DNA of 5,831 nucleotides, taken from the NCBI GenBank assembly GCA_015494735.1, contig WGAQ01000079.1, forward strand, positions 1 to 5,831. Reading direction: 5' to 3'. Every line of letters starts with the position of its first letter. The stretch's first letter is position 1. A model generated the notes under the pieces. It worked only from the letters and a program-made list of their open reading frames with translations. It was not told the DNA's origin and did not search any database. Shown here piece by piece: positions 1-5,274 of the stretch. The translations under genes were made by a program, and so were the position numbers. Source of the stretch: Caldifarciminota bacterium. GTDB taxonomy: Bacteria > Hydrothermota > Hydrothermia > LBFQ01 > DSFT01.

Positions 1-273
1 GCCCGGCATCTGGAGATGGAGGACCCGGTCATCCTGGGGGGTCTGCTCGCTTCTGCCGTTGAACTTATGGAGAAACTGGTGAAGGAGCTCAATTCCTCAT
101 CCCTGGACATGGTCTTTGCGAAGGGGAACAGACTGGTTCTCATTGCGGGCAGGGTGGAGGGGGGTTCCTTTACCCTTCTGGCTGATCCGGATGTGGAATT
201 AGGTCCCATGATGCTGAAGTTCAGGATGTACAGGGGGAAGATAGAGGAATTCATGAAGAGCCTCATTCAGTAG
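1..273 (+). CDS. Roadblock/LC7 domain protein, C-terminal part (5' end outside window)
   Basis: The reading frame is open at the first base (codons Ala-Arg-His-Leu-Glu precede the first Met at base 16) and stops with TAG at 271-273. The 90 visible residues fit the second half of a Roadblock/LC7 fold: a long helix (ILGGLLASAVELMEKLVKEL), a strand pair (LDMVFAKGNRLVLIAGRV), a further strand with the 'LLADPDVELGPMMLKF' pattern, and a final helix. A complete domain is about 110-120 residues, so the first helix and strands lie upstream, and no ribosome binding site supports a start at base 16. Family members are small dimeric regulators, often partners of MglA/Ras-like GTPases in archaea and bacteria; no GTPase gene is visible here. 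The gene converges on the rhomboid gene and overlaps it by 7 bp. The domain call is from pattern memory, without a profile search. Confidence 0.72.
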   Translation, partial: ARHLEMEDPVILGGLLASAVELMEKLVKELNSSSLDMVFAKGNRLVLIAGRVEGGSFTLLADPDVELGPMMLKFRMYRGKIEEFMKSLIQ

Positions 274-962
274 AGTTCGCTGGAGTACCAGTTCTTCACG
301 CTGACGTCTTTCCTTATGGACGGGAACATCATGAGTACCCTTGCGGTGATATAACCTGCAACGAATCCCCCGACGTGGGCCCAGAATGCCACACCTCCCG
401 AATTCATGAACGGTATGGACACTATTCCGGAGAACAGCTGCATCAGGAACCAGAATCCTATGTAGAACCATGCGGGAATCATTATCGCTTCCACGAAGAA
501 GGGAGGAATGAACACCAGCGTCACTATTCTGGATGCAGGGAAGAAGACCATGTATGCTCCGAGGACTCCGGATATGGCTCCGGATGCCCCTACCATGGGT
601 ATGGTGGATGATGGATTTATAAACCCCTGTACCAGAGCGGCCACCACGCCCCAGAATATGTAGGCTATGAGAAATCCAATGTGTCCGAGGACATCCTCCA
701 CATTGTCACCGAATATGTAAAGATAGAGCATATTCCCTGCTATGTGCCCGAGGTTGCCGTGGAGGAACATGTATGTGAATATGGACATCATGTCCGTCAT
801 CTGGAAGAATTCCCGCGGGATGAACCCGAATTGCAGTATGATGCTGCGGGGGTCAGGGTATATGAAGTACTGCCAGATAAATATGGCCACGTTCACGGCG
901 ATGATGGCATACATCACCACGGGTCTGGTGAAGGACTTTATGGAATCCGTTATGGGTATCAC
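267..962 (-). CDS. Rhomboid-family intramembrane serine protease
   Basis: This 231-residue integral membrane protein should cleave transmembrane substrates inside the lipid bilayer. The catalytic Ser is S127 in GASG (125-128) and its partner is H196 in AHVGG. The H73-x3-N77 motif of the second helix, which forms the oxyanion side of the active site, is present. Hydrophobic segments lie at about 14-34, 58-84, 94-113, 122-142, 146-180 and 190-211, matching the basic six-helix bacterial/archaeal rhomboid core with no extra N-terminal domain. The start is GTG (962-960). It overlaps the TGA of the upstream oxidoreductase as GTGA, and a GGAGGTGA ribosome binding site (966-973) lies inside the end of that gene, so translation is probably coupled. 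The C-terminus overlaps the convergent Roadblock gene. All key active-site residues are present, so activity is likely; the substrate is unknown. Confidence 0.95.
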   Translation of the reverse strand: MIPITDSIKSFTRPVVMYAIIAVNVAIFIWQYFIYPDPRSIILQFGFIPREFFQMTDMMSIFTYMFLHGNLGHIAGNMLYLYIFGDNVEDVLGHIGFLIAYIFWGVVAALVQGFINPSSTIPMVGASGAISGVLGAYMVFFPASRIVTLVFIPPFFVEAIMIPAWFYIGFWFLMQLFSGIVSIPFMNSGGVAFWAHVGGFVAGYITARVLMMFPSIRKDVSVKNWYSSELY

Positions 963-1906
963 CTCTCACCTCCCGAGAATTTCCTGAGCTTCTCCTGTAT
1001 ATCCTCCTCGATTTTCTTCGCCACCTTGAGGGCCCTGAGTCCGTCCTCTCCGGTTATATGGGGCTCCCTGTCCTCCACGATGGCGTCGATGAACTCCGCA
1101 TCCTCCAGTTTCAGGGGCTCAACGGTCTCGTCCACGTTTATGAAGTACGGTATGATGGCATCGTCTCCCCTCTTTATCATGTGGCCGTCCCTGGACATCA
1201 GGTTCAGGGAGAAGTATGCATCCTTCTGAAATATCCGGAATTCCCTCGTCTTCTTTATGGAAACCCGACTTGCGGTGAGGGTGGCCACAGTTCCCGAAGG
1301 GAATTCCATCCTCACATTCGCTATATCCACCTTGTCCGTTATCACGGGTGCGCCGACTGCATGGATGGAGGAGGGTTCCTCGCCCGTGAAGTGGAGGGTC
1401 AGGTCTATGTCGTGAATCATGAGGTCCCTCACCACATCCACATCCGTTCCCCTCACGTTGAAGTGGGCTATTCTGAGGGCTTCGATGTAAAGGGGAAAAT
1501 CGATTCTATCCCTGATTGCCAGTATGGCGGGGTTGAACCTCTCTATGTGTCCCACCATGAGTTTGAGGTTCCTCTTCCTCGCCTCTGCGACGAGCTCCTC
1601 CGCCTGCTGCACCGTTTCCGCTATGGGTTTCTCGATGAAGAGATGCTTATCGGCTTTTAGCACCTCCATGCCCACGCTGTAGTGCTCCACCGTGGGAACC
1701 GCGCATATAACAGCATCCACATTGGACAGGAGTTCTTCCAGGGATGGAAAGGCCTTCACCCTGTACCTGCGGGCAATCTTTTCCATGCGCTCCCTGTTGA
1801 TATCGTAAACGCCGACGAAATGGGAGTTGTTCAATTCGAAGAGAACCCTGGAGTGAAGACTGCCCAGGTAGCCGACCCCTACTACGCCTATGCGTGGTCT
1901 GCTCAA
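959..1906 (-). CDS. Gfo/Idh/MocA-family NAD(P)-dependent oxidoreductase, sugar-nucleotide type
   Basis: The 315-residue protein has the family's two-domain plan. The N-terminal Rossmann fold starts at once (IGVVGVGYLG, with G10, G12 and G15 forming GxGxxG), and D35 ends the second strand, which favours NAD. The EKP motif (E92-K93-P94) is present. The C-terminal catalytic domain carries GHIERFNPA (119-127) and DLMIHDIDL (161-169), whose Lys/His/Asp set (K93, D161 or D166, H165) is typical of the active site. The HIERFNP and MIHDIDL motifs resemble UDP-N-acetylglucosamine 3-dehydrogenase and related nucleotide-sugar dehydrogenases, but the substrate cannot be fixed from sequence. The start is TTG (1906-1904), one base after the TAA of the preceding secreted-protein gene. 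An in-frame TAA at 1915-1913 rules out a longer protein, and no clear ribosome binding site is seen, so reinitiation is likely. It overlaps the rhomboid gene by 4 bp. Confidence 0.92.
   Translation of the reverse strand: MSRPRIGVVGVGYLGSLHSRVLFELNNSHFVGVYDINRERMEKIARRYRVKAFPSLEELLSNVDAVICAVPTVEHYSVGMEVLKADKHLFIEKPIAETVQQAEELVAEARKRNLKLMVGHIERFNPAILAIRDRIDFPLYIEALRIAHFNVRGTDVDVVRDLMIHDIDLTLHFTGEEPSSIHAVGAPVITDKVDIANVRMEFPSGTVATLTASRVSIKKTREFRIFQKDAYFSLNLMSRDGHMIKRGDDAIIPYFINVDETVEPLKLEDAEFIDAIVEDREPHITGEDGLRALKVAKKIEEDIQEKLRKFSGGER
966..973 (-). promoter_or_regulatory. Ribosome binding site of the rhomboid gene
   Basis: On the minus strand the sequence reads GGAGGTGA, an essentially full complement of the archaeal 16S rRNA 3' end. 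It ends three bases before the GTG start (six bases from the GGAGG core). It lies within the last codons of the upstream oxidoreductase gene and fixes the GTG at 962 as the start. Confidence 0.85.
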
Positions 1907-1907
1907 T

Positions 1908-2229
1908 TTATCTTACGATGTTGAAGGGGGTTCTGCTGTTGAAACTGGTGTTTATGGGCATGTTGCCGTATATCCGTATGGAAAAGTTCTTGAACTTCAC
2001 TCCCATGTCGAAGGTGGCGAAGTTGTAGGATGTGCCCCGGTAGTTGAGGGAAGAGAAACCCAGATTCAGCGTGTAGTTGGGCTTCTGTATCACCCTGTAG
2101 GATGTGGACAGCCCGAATAGACCATTGCTCGATGCAAAGGCCTGCACAGAACCATTGAAACTCAAAAGAATCCAGAGCATCGCCAAAAGTATAAAGGAAA
2201 TGGAACCGACTTCCGGAGGCATTGTCCAG
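1908..2229 (-). pseudogene. Secreted beta-rich protein, main fragment of a gene split by an insertion sequence
   Basis: This fragment encodes all but the first twelve residues of a small exported protein; the true start is at 3018 on the far side of the insertion. In the rebuilt 116-residue protein, residues 1-18 are a basic leader (R5, K9, R11), 19-34 are a hydrophobic core (ISFILLAMLWILLSF), and QAFA at 39-42 gives an A-x-A signal peptidase site. The mature part of about 74 residues is rich in alternating polar/hydrophobic and aromatic residues, suggesting beta strands, and has N-x-S/T sequons at N61, N91 and N103. I do not recognise the family. An ATG within the target duplication (2222-2220) could still start a 104-residue product, but it lacks a ribosome binding site and the basic leader. 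The TAA stop is one base from the TTG of the oxidoreductase gene, so the two belong to one operon. Codon choice after the signal peptide (AGG, ATA, C-ending) is like the native neighbours. Confidence 0.75.
2220..2229. repeat. Target-site duplication, left copy
   Basis: CATTGTCCAG directly abuts the left terminal inverted repeat. The right copy, CATTGTCCGG at 2980-2989, directly abuts the right one. The copies match at 9 of 10 bases, the difference being one transition. The position next to both element ends is what makes this a target duplication and not a chance repeat. Confidence 0.82.
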
Positions 2230-2254
2230 TCAGATCCGGACAAAAATTTGGACA
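2230..2254 (+). repeat. Left terminal inverted repeat of the IS
   Basis: It begins TCAGATCCGGACA and continues to TTGGACA. Read against the reverse complement of 2955-2979, 19 of 25 positions match, including the blocks TCA, CGGACA and TTGGACA. Confidence 0.82.
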
Positions 2255-2265
2255 CGGGGGGATGG

Positions 2266-2979
2266 ATGGGTTGCATGGAATTTCCCTTCGGAAGAGACAT
2301 AAGAACAGTTGGATTCGAGAAGGAACCCTCAAAATGGAGTGCTGAGGAAACATCTGCAATGATAAAGTGGCTGTGGCGGTCTTTAGGAATCGCCAGGACC
2401 CATTTTACAGGAAAGTCGGAAGCAGGAGACGGACAATAATGGCTTTTTGCCAAAGAGTATCATCTCCTTCCTCCTCTCTAAGGGATTGAAATTCGTCGTC
2501 AGGTTAAGACATGGAACTTCAGATATCGAGCCGGGGAAGATGGAGATTTACGAAAATGCCCTTTACAGGGGAAAACTAAGGGTTCATATCGTGGGATACA
2601 GGCCATGTGGTTTGTCATAAGCGATGGGGTGGATGTGTATTACAAAAGGTTCTACATCGAGCATGGTTTTAAAGACCTTAAGGGCAGGTTCAATCTTCAC
2701 AGGGCTATGATTAGAAGCACTCGAATTCTCGAAAGGCTTATTGCTCTTATTTTTATCGCCTATATCCTTACTCTCGCTGCTGGCTCTTTCATCAGGGAGA
2801 GTGGTTTCATCTCAAAGAGGTATGCCAATAGGTACAGTGCAGTCTCTGTTTTCTTCAGACTCTCCCATAGAGTTCCCCCAGATAAACGACGAGTCCTTCT
2901 AAATGGTATTCTATCCTTCTTCCAGAACCTTGCAACCATTAATCATTCCTACTATGTCCAATTTCATGTCCGAAGGTGA
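2266..2979 (+). pseudogene. IS4-like DDE transposase, frameshifted and internally shortened
   Basis: The C-terminal piece, open from 2605 to a TGA at 2977-2979, is clear. YYKRFYIEHGFKDLK contains Y12-x2-R15-x3-E19-x6-K26, the YREK signature of IS4-like transposases with the catalytic Glu (codon 2659-2661), and hydrophobic helices follow. The preceding piece is in another frame (2387-2617): DNNGFLPKSIISFLLSKG, then LKFVVRLRHG, resembling the DRGF-type strand carrying the second catalytic Asp (codon 2432-2434). A frameshift near 2600 separates the two, and the Trp-to-YREK spacing there is shorter than usual. Further upstream, short frames after ATG codons at 2266/2275 may be remnants of the N-terminus, but I cannot identify the first catalytic Asp. 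An intact enzyme would need roughly 350-450 residues; the whole element could hold only 250. The enzyme is inactive. Confidence 0.8.
2955..2979 (-). repeat. Right terminal inverted repeat of the IS
   Basis: Read inward on the minus strand it begins TCACCTTCGGACA and continues to TTGGACA, matching the left end at 19 of 25 positions. On the + strand it also encodes the last eight residues and the TGA stop of the transposase, so the final three bases of the element are the stop codon. Confidence 0.82.
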
Positions 2980-2989
2980 CATTGTCCGG
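2980..2989. repeat. Target-site duplication, right copy
   Basis: CATTGTCCGG follows the right inverted repeat directly and pairs with 2220-2229 (9/10). On the minus strand it holds codons 11-13 and the last base of codon 10 of the interrupted secreted-protein gene. Confidence 0.82.
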
Positions 2990-3018
2990 AATTTTGTGTG
3001 AAGCCTCAATGCAGCCAT
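2980..3018 (-). pseudogene. 5' end of the split secreted-protein gene (start codon and first 13 codons)
   Basis: An ATG at 3018-3016 follows a GGAGGT ribosome binding site with a 7-base spacer and encodes MAALRLHTKFRTM. Codon 13 ends exactly at the last base of the target duplication. Joining 2980 to 2219, which removes the element and one target copy, continues in frame with PPEVGSISFILLAML and so on to the TAA at 1908. This fragment supplies the basic residues (R5, K9, R11) that the signal peptide in the larger fragment lacks. In the present sequence, translation from this ATG runs into the element and stops at a TAG at 2913-2911 after 35 residues. The recognition rests on three independent agreements: ribosome binding site, reading frame and signal-peptide logic. 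Confidence 0.75.
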
Positions 3019-3025
3019 ACCCGGA

Positions 3026-3031
3026 ACCTCC
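3026..3031 (-). promoter_or_regulatory. Ribosome binding site of the split secreted-protein gene
   Basis: GGAGGT on the minus strand lies 7 bases before the ATG at 3018. This site is otherwise unexplained in the gap after the glutamate dehydrogenase gene, and it identifies the original start of the gene interrupted by the insertion. Confidence 0.72.
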
Positions 3032-3078
3032 TTTCTGGAATAACACACACCGGATAAGCAGGTCTCTCAGCGCATGGG

Positions 3079-3085
3079 TTATGAA
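3079..3085 (-). promoter_or_regulatory. Candidate TATA box upstream of the split secreted-protein gene
   Basis: On the minus strand CGGAATCTTCATAACC holds a purine/A-rich BRE-like stretch followed by TTCATAA. A transcript starting about 25 bases downstream would carry a leader of roughly 35-40 bases including the ribosome binding site. The gap between the glutamate dehydrogenase stop and this start is 158 bases, enough for a promoter. The match to the archaeal consensus is only fair. Confidence 0.28.
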
Positions 3086-3155
3086 GATTCCGGCTTCCTG
3101 AGCATCCCTTTCCTTCCTTCCATTCTCATCCAGACCAGGGACAACGTGGAGGGAG

Positions 3156-3173
3156 GGGGTCCCGGTGGACCCC
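3156..3173 (-). other. GC-rich hairpin just downstream of the glutamate dehydrogenase gene
   Basis: GGGGTCC and GGACCCC form a perfect 7 bp stem with a 4-base loop (3163-3166), three bases past the dehydrogenase stop codon. No T-run follows on the minus strand, so it does not look like a standard archaeal or intrinsic terminator. It may protect or define the 3' end of the mRNA. Confidence 0.45.
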
Positions 3174-3176
3174 ACA

Positions 3177-4568
3177 TCAGGGAAATATCCCCATATTCAG
3201 GTAATAGCGGACTATCTTCTCTATGGCTGTGATGAAGGCTGCTGTCCTCAGGTCCACCCCGTGTTTCATCGATGTGTCCCTCAACTGGTGATAGGCGTTT
3301 ACCATGGTGTCTTCCAGACCGGAGAAGACGATTTCCCTCTCGTCAGCGCTGAATATGTATTTCTTCAGTTCGTTTTCCGACATGGTCTTGCCTATCAACT
3401 GAAGTATGGCATGGAGCATGCGCATCTGCGATATCTCCTCGACCCTCTTGGTCAGCCTTCCCAGGCGTATGTGATACAGGTTCTTCAGCCATTCGAAGTA
3501 GGAGACCACAACTCCTCCGGCATTGGCGTATATGTCCGGGATAATCATTATGCCCCTTTTCCTCAGTATCTCATCCGCCTCCGGTGTGGTAGGTCCATTG
3601 GCTCCTTCCAGAACGATTTTCGCCTTTATCCGTGGGGCATTCTCCACTGTTATCTGGTTCTCCTTTGCGGCGGGCAATAGAACATCGGTTTCGAGCTCCA
3701 GGGCCTCGGCGGTGGGTATGACATTCGCATCCGGGTACCTGGTTATGGTTCCCTCGCTCCTGTGTATCTCCTTGGCCTTTTCCACATCTATCCCGTTGGG
3801 GTTGTATATGGCTCCATCTATTTCTGCAATTGCTATTATTACGGCACCGTTCTCCTGAAGGAATTTCGCTGCGTGGTACCCCACATTTCCGAAGCCCTGA
3901 ACCACGACTCTCTTTCCGCTCAGGCCCGTGGATAGGCCCACCTTATCCATGTCTTCCTTTATGGACAGGGCCTCCTTGAGGGCTATGCAGAGCCCCTTTC
4001 CGGTTGCCTCCTTCCTTCCCCTTATGCCTCCATTCTCCACCGGTTTCCCGGTCACGCTGGCCAGGGCATCTATGTCCGTGTGGTGATAGGATTTGTATGT
4101 GTCGGCAATCCAGGCCATTTCCCTCGGGGAGGAGCCATAATCGGGGGCGGGGACGTCGATGGCCGGCCCTATGGCGTTCTTCTTTATGAGTTCCACGGTG
4201 AATCTTCGAATAATCCTTTCCAGTTCCTCATCCGTGTACATCCTCCTGTCTATCTTTATGGCCCCCTTTGCCCCTCCGAATGGAACATCCACTACCGCAT
4301 TCTTGTATGTCATAAGAGAAGCAAGGGCTATGACCTCATCCTCGTCCACCTCCGGGGCTATCCTTATCCCTCCCTTGGTGGGAAGGAGGTGCTGGCTGTG
4401 GTGAACCCTCCAGCCGGAAATCACCTCTATGCCCCTTCTGGTCTTGACCGGGAAGTTCACCTTGAAGATGGCATCCGGAATCTGAATCTGGTTTAGCAGG
4501 CCCTTATCGTAATCCAGATATCTGGTGGCCCTTTCGAAGTAAAGTTTCACGTTTTTGTAGAATCCCAT
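3177..4568 (-). CDS. gdhA: Glutamate dehydrogenase (Glu/Leu/Phe/Val dehydrogenase family)
   Basis: This enzyme interconverts glutamate and 2-oxoglutarate plus ammonia with NAD(P). In the 463 residues, the substrate domain comes first: K65 in LPTKGGIR and K89 in TYKNA at the glutamate site, catalytic K101 in PFGGAKG, and D143 in PAPDYG. The Rossmann domain follows with GFGNVG (225-230) and E249 near the end of its second strand. S356 in VSYFEW matches the Ser that contacts the glutamate side chain, so glutamate specificity is favoured over Leu/Phe. The protein is about 40 residues longer than typical archaeal hexameric enzymes. Most of the excess is an insert at about 382-416 before GLEDTMVNAY. 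The start is ATG, 34 bases after the biotin ligase stop; the nearest AGGTG is 17 bases away, so the ribosome binding site is weak. Cofactor preference is not certain. Confidence 0.96.
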   Translation of the reverse strand: MGFYKNVKLYFERATRYLDYDKGLLNQIQIPDAIFKVNFPVKTRRGIEVISGWRVHHSQHLLPTKGGIRIAPEVDEDEVIALASLMTYKNAVVDVPFGGAKGAIKIDRRMYTDEELERIIRRFTVELIKKNAIGPAIDVPAPDYGSSPREMAWIADTYKSYHHTDIDALASVTGKPVENGGIRGRKEATGKGLCIALKEALSIKEDMDKVGLSTGLSGKRVVVQGFGNVGYHAAKFLQENGAVIIAIAEIDGAIYNPNGIDVEKAKEIHRSEGTITRYPDANVIPTAEALELETDVLLPAAKENQITVENAPRIKAKIVLEGANGPTTPEADEILRKRGIMIIPDIYANAGGVVVSYFEWLKNLYHIRLGRLTKRVEEISQMRMLHAILQLIGKTMSENELKKYIFSADEREIVFSGLEDTMVNAYHQLRDTSMKHGVDLRTAAFITAIEKIVRYYLNMGIFP

Positions 4569-4602
4569 AGATAAATTTTACAAGCCACCTGCCGGGATTC
4601 CG

Positions 4603-5274
4603 TCAACTGCCATCGTATCGCACATCCTCCATCCAGTGAATGACGTACTTTCCATCTCTTCCTATTGCCCTCAATCCCTCATCTATCTCCGTTATGGTGT
4701 CCCTCACCTCTTTTCCCATATACCTGAATTGCACCGGGCCCCTCATGAGGAATTCGTTGAACATGGCAATCAATCGCCCGGTGCTCAGGCTCATATTTCT
4801 CCTGAGTTCGTTCTCAAGAAGAGCGAGGATGTCCTCAAGGGGATATTCTCTGCCCGTAATGAGTTTCATGGAGGTGGCCTTCAGATTTTCGGGGAAGCCC
4901 TCCTGATTCACGTTCAGCCCTATGCCGAGGACCGTCCTTTCGCCCCTCACCTCCACCAGAATCCCCGCGATTTTCCTCCCATTCACCAGAACATCGTTGG
5001 GGAGCTTTATCTGACCTTCGATTCCGAATTTGCTCAGCAATCTCGCTATGGATACCGGGGCTGTCAGGTTTAGGAGCAGTGCTCTGGAAGGTTCCATATT
5101 TCTCCATCCGAAAGATACATATAGCCCTCCCTCCGGACTGAGCCATCTGTGGCCTCTCCTGCCCCTTCCCCCCGACTGCCTGCGGGCCATTACGAGTACC
5201 GATGGATGGGTTTCGAGGAGTCGAAAGGCTTCGTCCTGTGTGGATATCGCTTCCTCCAGAACCACTTTCTTCAT
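4603..5274 (-). CDS. birA: Biotin--[acetyl-CoA-carboxylase/biotin carboxyl carrier] ligase, catalytic domain only
   Basis: The 223-residue enzyme activates biotin with ATP and attaches it to the Lys of a biotin carrier protein. Visible motifs are the biotin/AMP loop GRGRRGHRW (36-44), KLPNDV (90-95; the family usually has KWPND), the catalytic region GRKIAGILVE (99-108, K101) and GIGLNVN (117-123). A small C-terminal beta domain follows (about 178-215). There is no N-terminal winged-helix domain, so unlike E. coli BirA it should not act as a repressor. The ATG at 5274 is preferred over the longer open frame because AGGAGG lies 8 bases upstream, the homology begins here, and the upstream codons are an out-of-frame reading of queE. 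It overlaps the queE stop as ATGA. The target carrier protein is not in the window. Confidence 0.94.
   Translation of the reverse strand: MKKVVLEEAISTQDEAFRLLETHPSVLVMARRQSGGRGRRGHRWLSPEGGLYVSFGWRNMEPSRALLLNLTAPVSIARLLSKFGIEGQIKLPNDVLVNGRKIAGILVEVRGERTVLGIGLNVNQEGFPENLKATSMKLITGREYPLEDILALLENELRRNMSLSTGRLIAMFNEFLMRGPVQFRYMGKEVRDTITEIDEGLRAIGRDGKYVIHWMEDVRYDGS

Larger units (their letters stand above)
2230..2979 (+). mobile_element. IS4-like insertion sequence remnant, 750 bp
   Basis: The element is bounded by imperfect inverted repeats (2230-2254 and 2955-2979; both ends begin TCA, and the inner cores share CGGACA and TTGGACA) and by a 10 bp target duplication. It carries one transposase on the + strand, opposite to the native operon. 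At 750 bp it is well short of the usual 1.2-1.6 kb of IS4-like elements, and the transposase is broken, so the copy has lost internal sequence and cannot move by itself. Its codons use more TTT, ATT, CTT and AAA than the flanking genes, consistent with foreign or decaying DNA. It sits after codon 12 of a secreted-protein gene. The exact IS family within the DDE group needs comparison with an IS collection. Confidence 0.85.

Noticed and set aside
681..1660. Long plus-strand open frames opposite the oxidoreductase and rhomboid genes, and similar ones opposite glutamate dehydrogenase
   Set aside because: They are antisense to clear protein families, are rich in His, Tyr and Gly runs typical of shadow frames, and lack start signals.
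2222..2243. TTGTCC-N10-GGACAA palindrome as an operator or terminator
   Set aside because: It is the chance pairing of the target duplication with the inner part of the inverted repeat and is explained by the insertion.
2104..2439. Plus-strand open frame of 111 codons
   Set aside because: It crosses the left end of the element and the target duplication, has no ribosome binding site or recognisable motif, and its first part is antisense to the secreted-protein gene. The part after 2266 may at most be a transposase N-terminal remnant.
1908..2453. Continuous minus-strand frame of 181 codons beginning at TTG 2453
   Set aside because: Its upstream 77 codons lie inside the insertion element, have no ribosome binding site and use different codons. 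The real N-terminus is at 3018.
2939..3175. Minus-strand open frame of 78 codons after the glutamate dehydrogenase
   Set aside because: It runs across the element boundary, has no ribosome binding site, and covers the better-supported start at 3018 in another frame.
2990..3176. Possible tRNA, small RNA or CRISPR in the gap
   Set aside because: No cloverleaf, spaced repeats or array was seen; only the hairpin, a weak TATA-like site and the split-gene start are supported.
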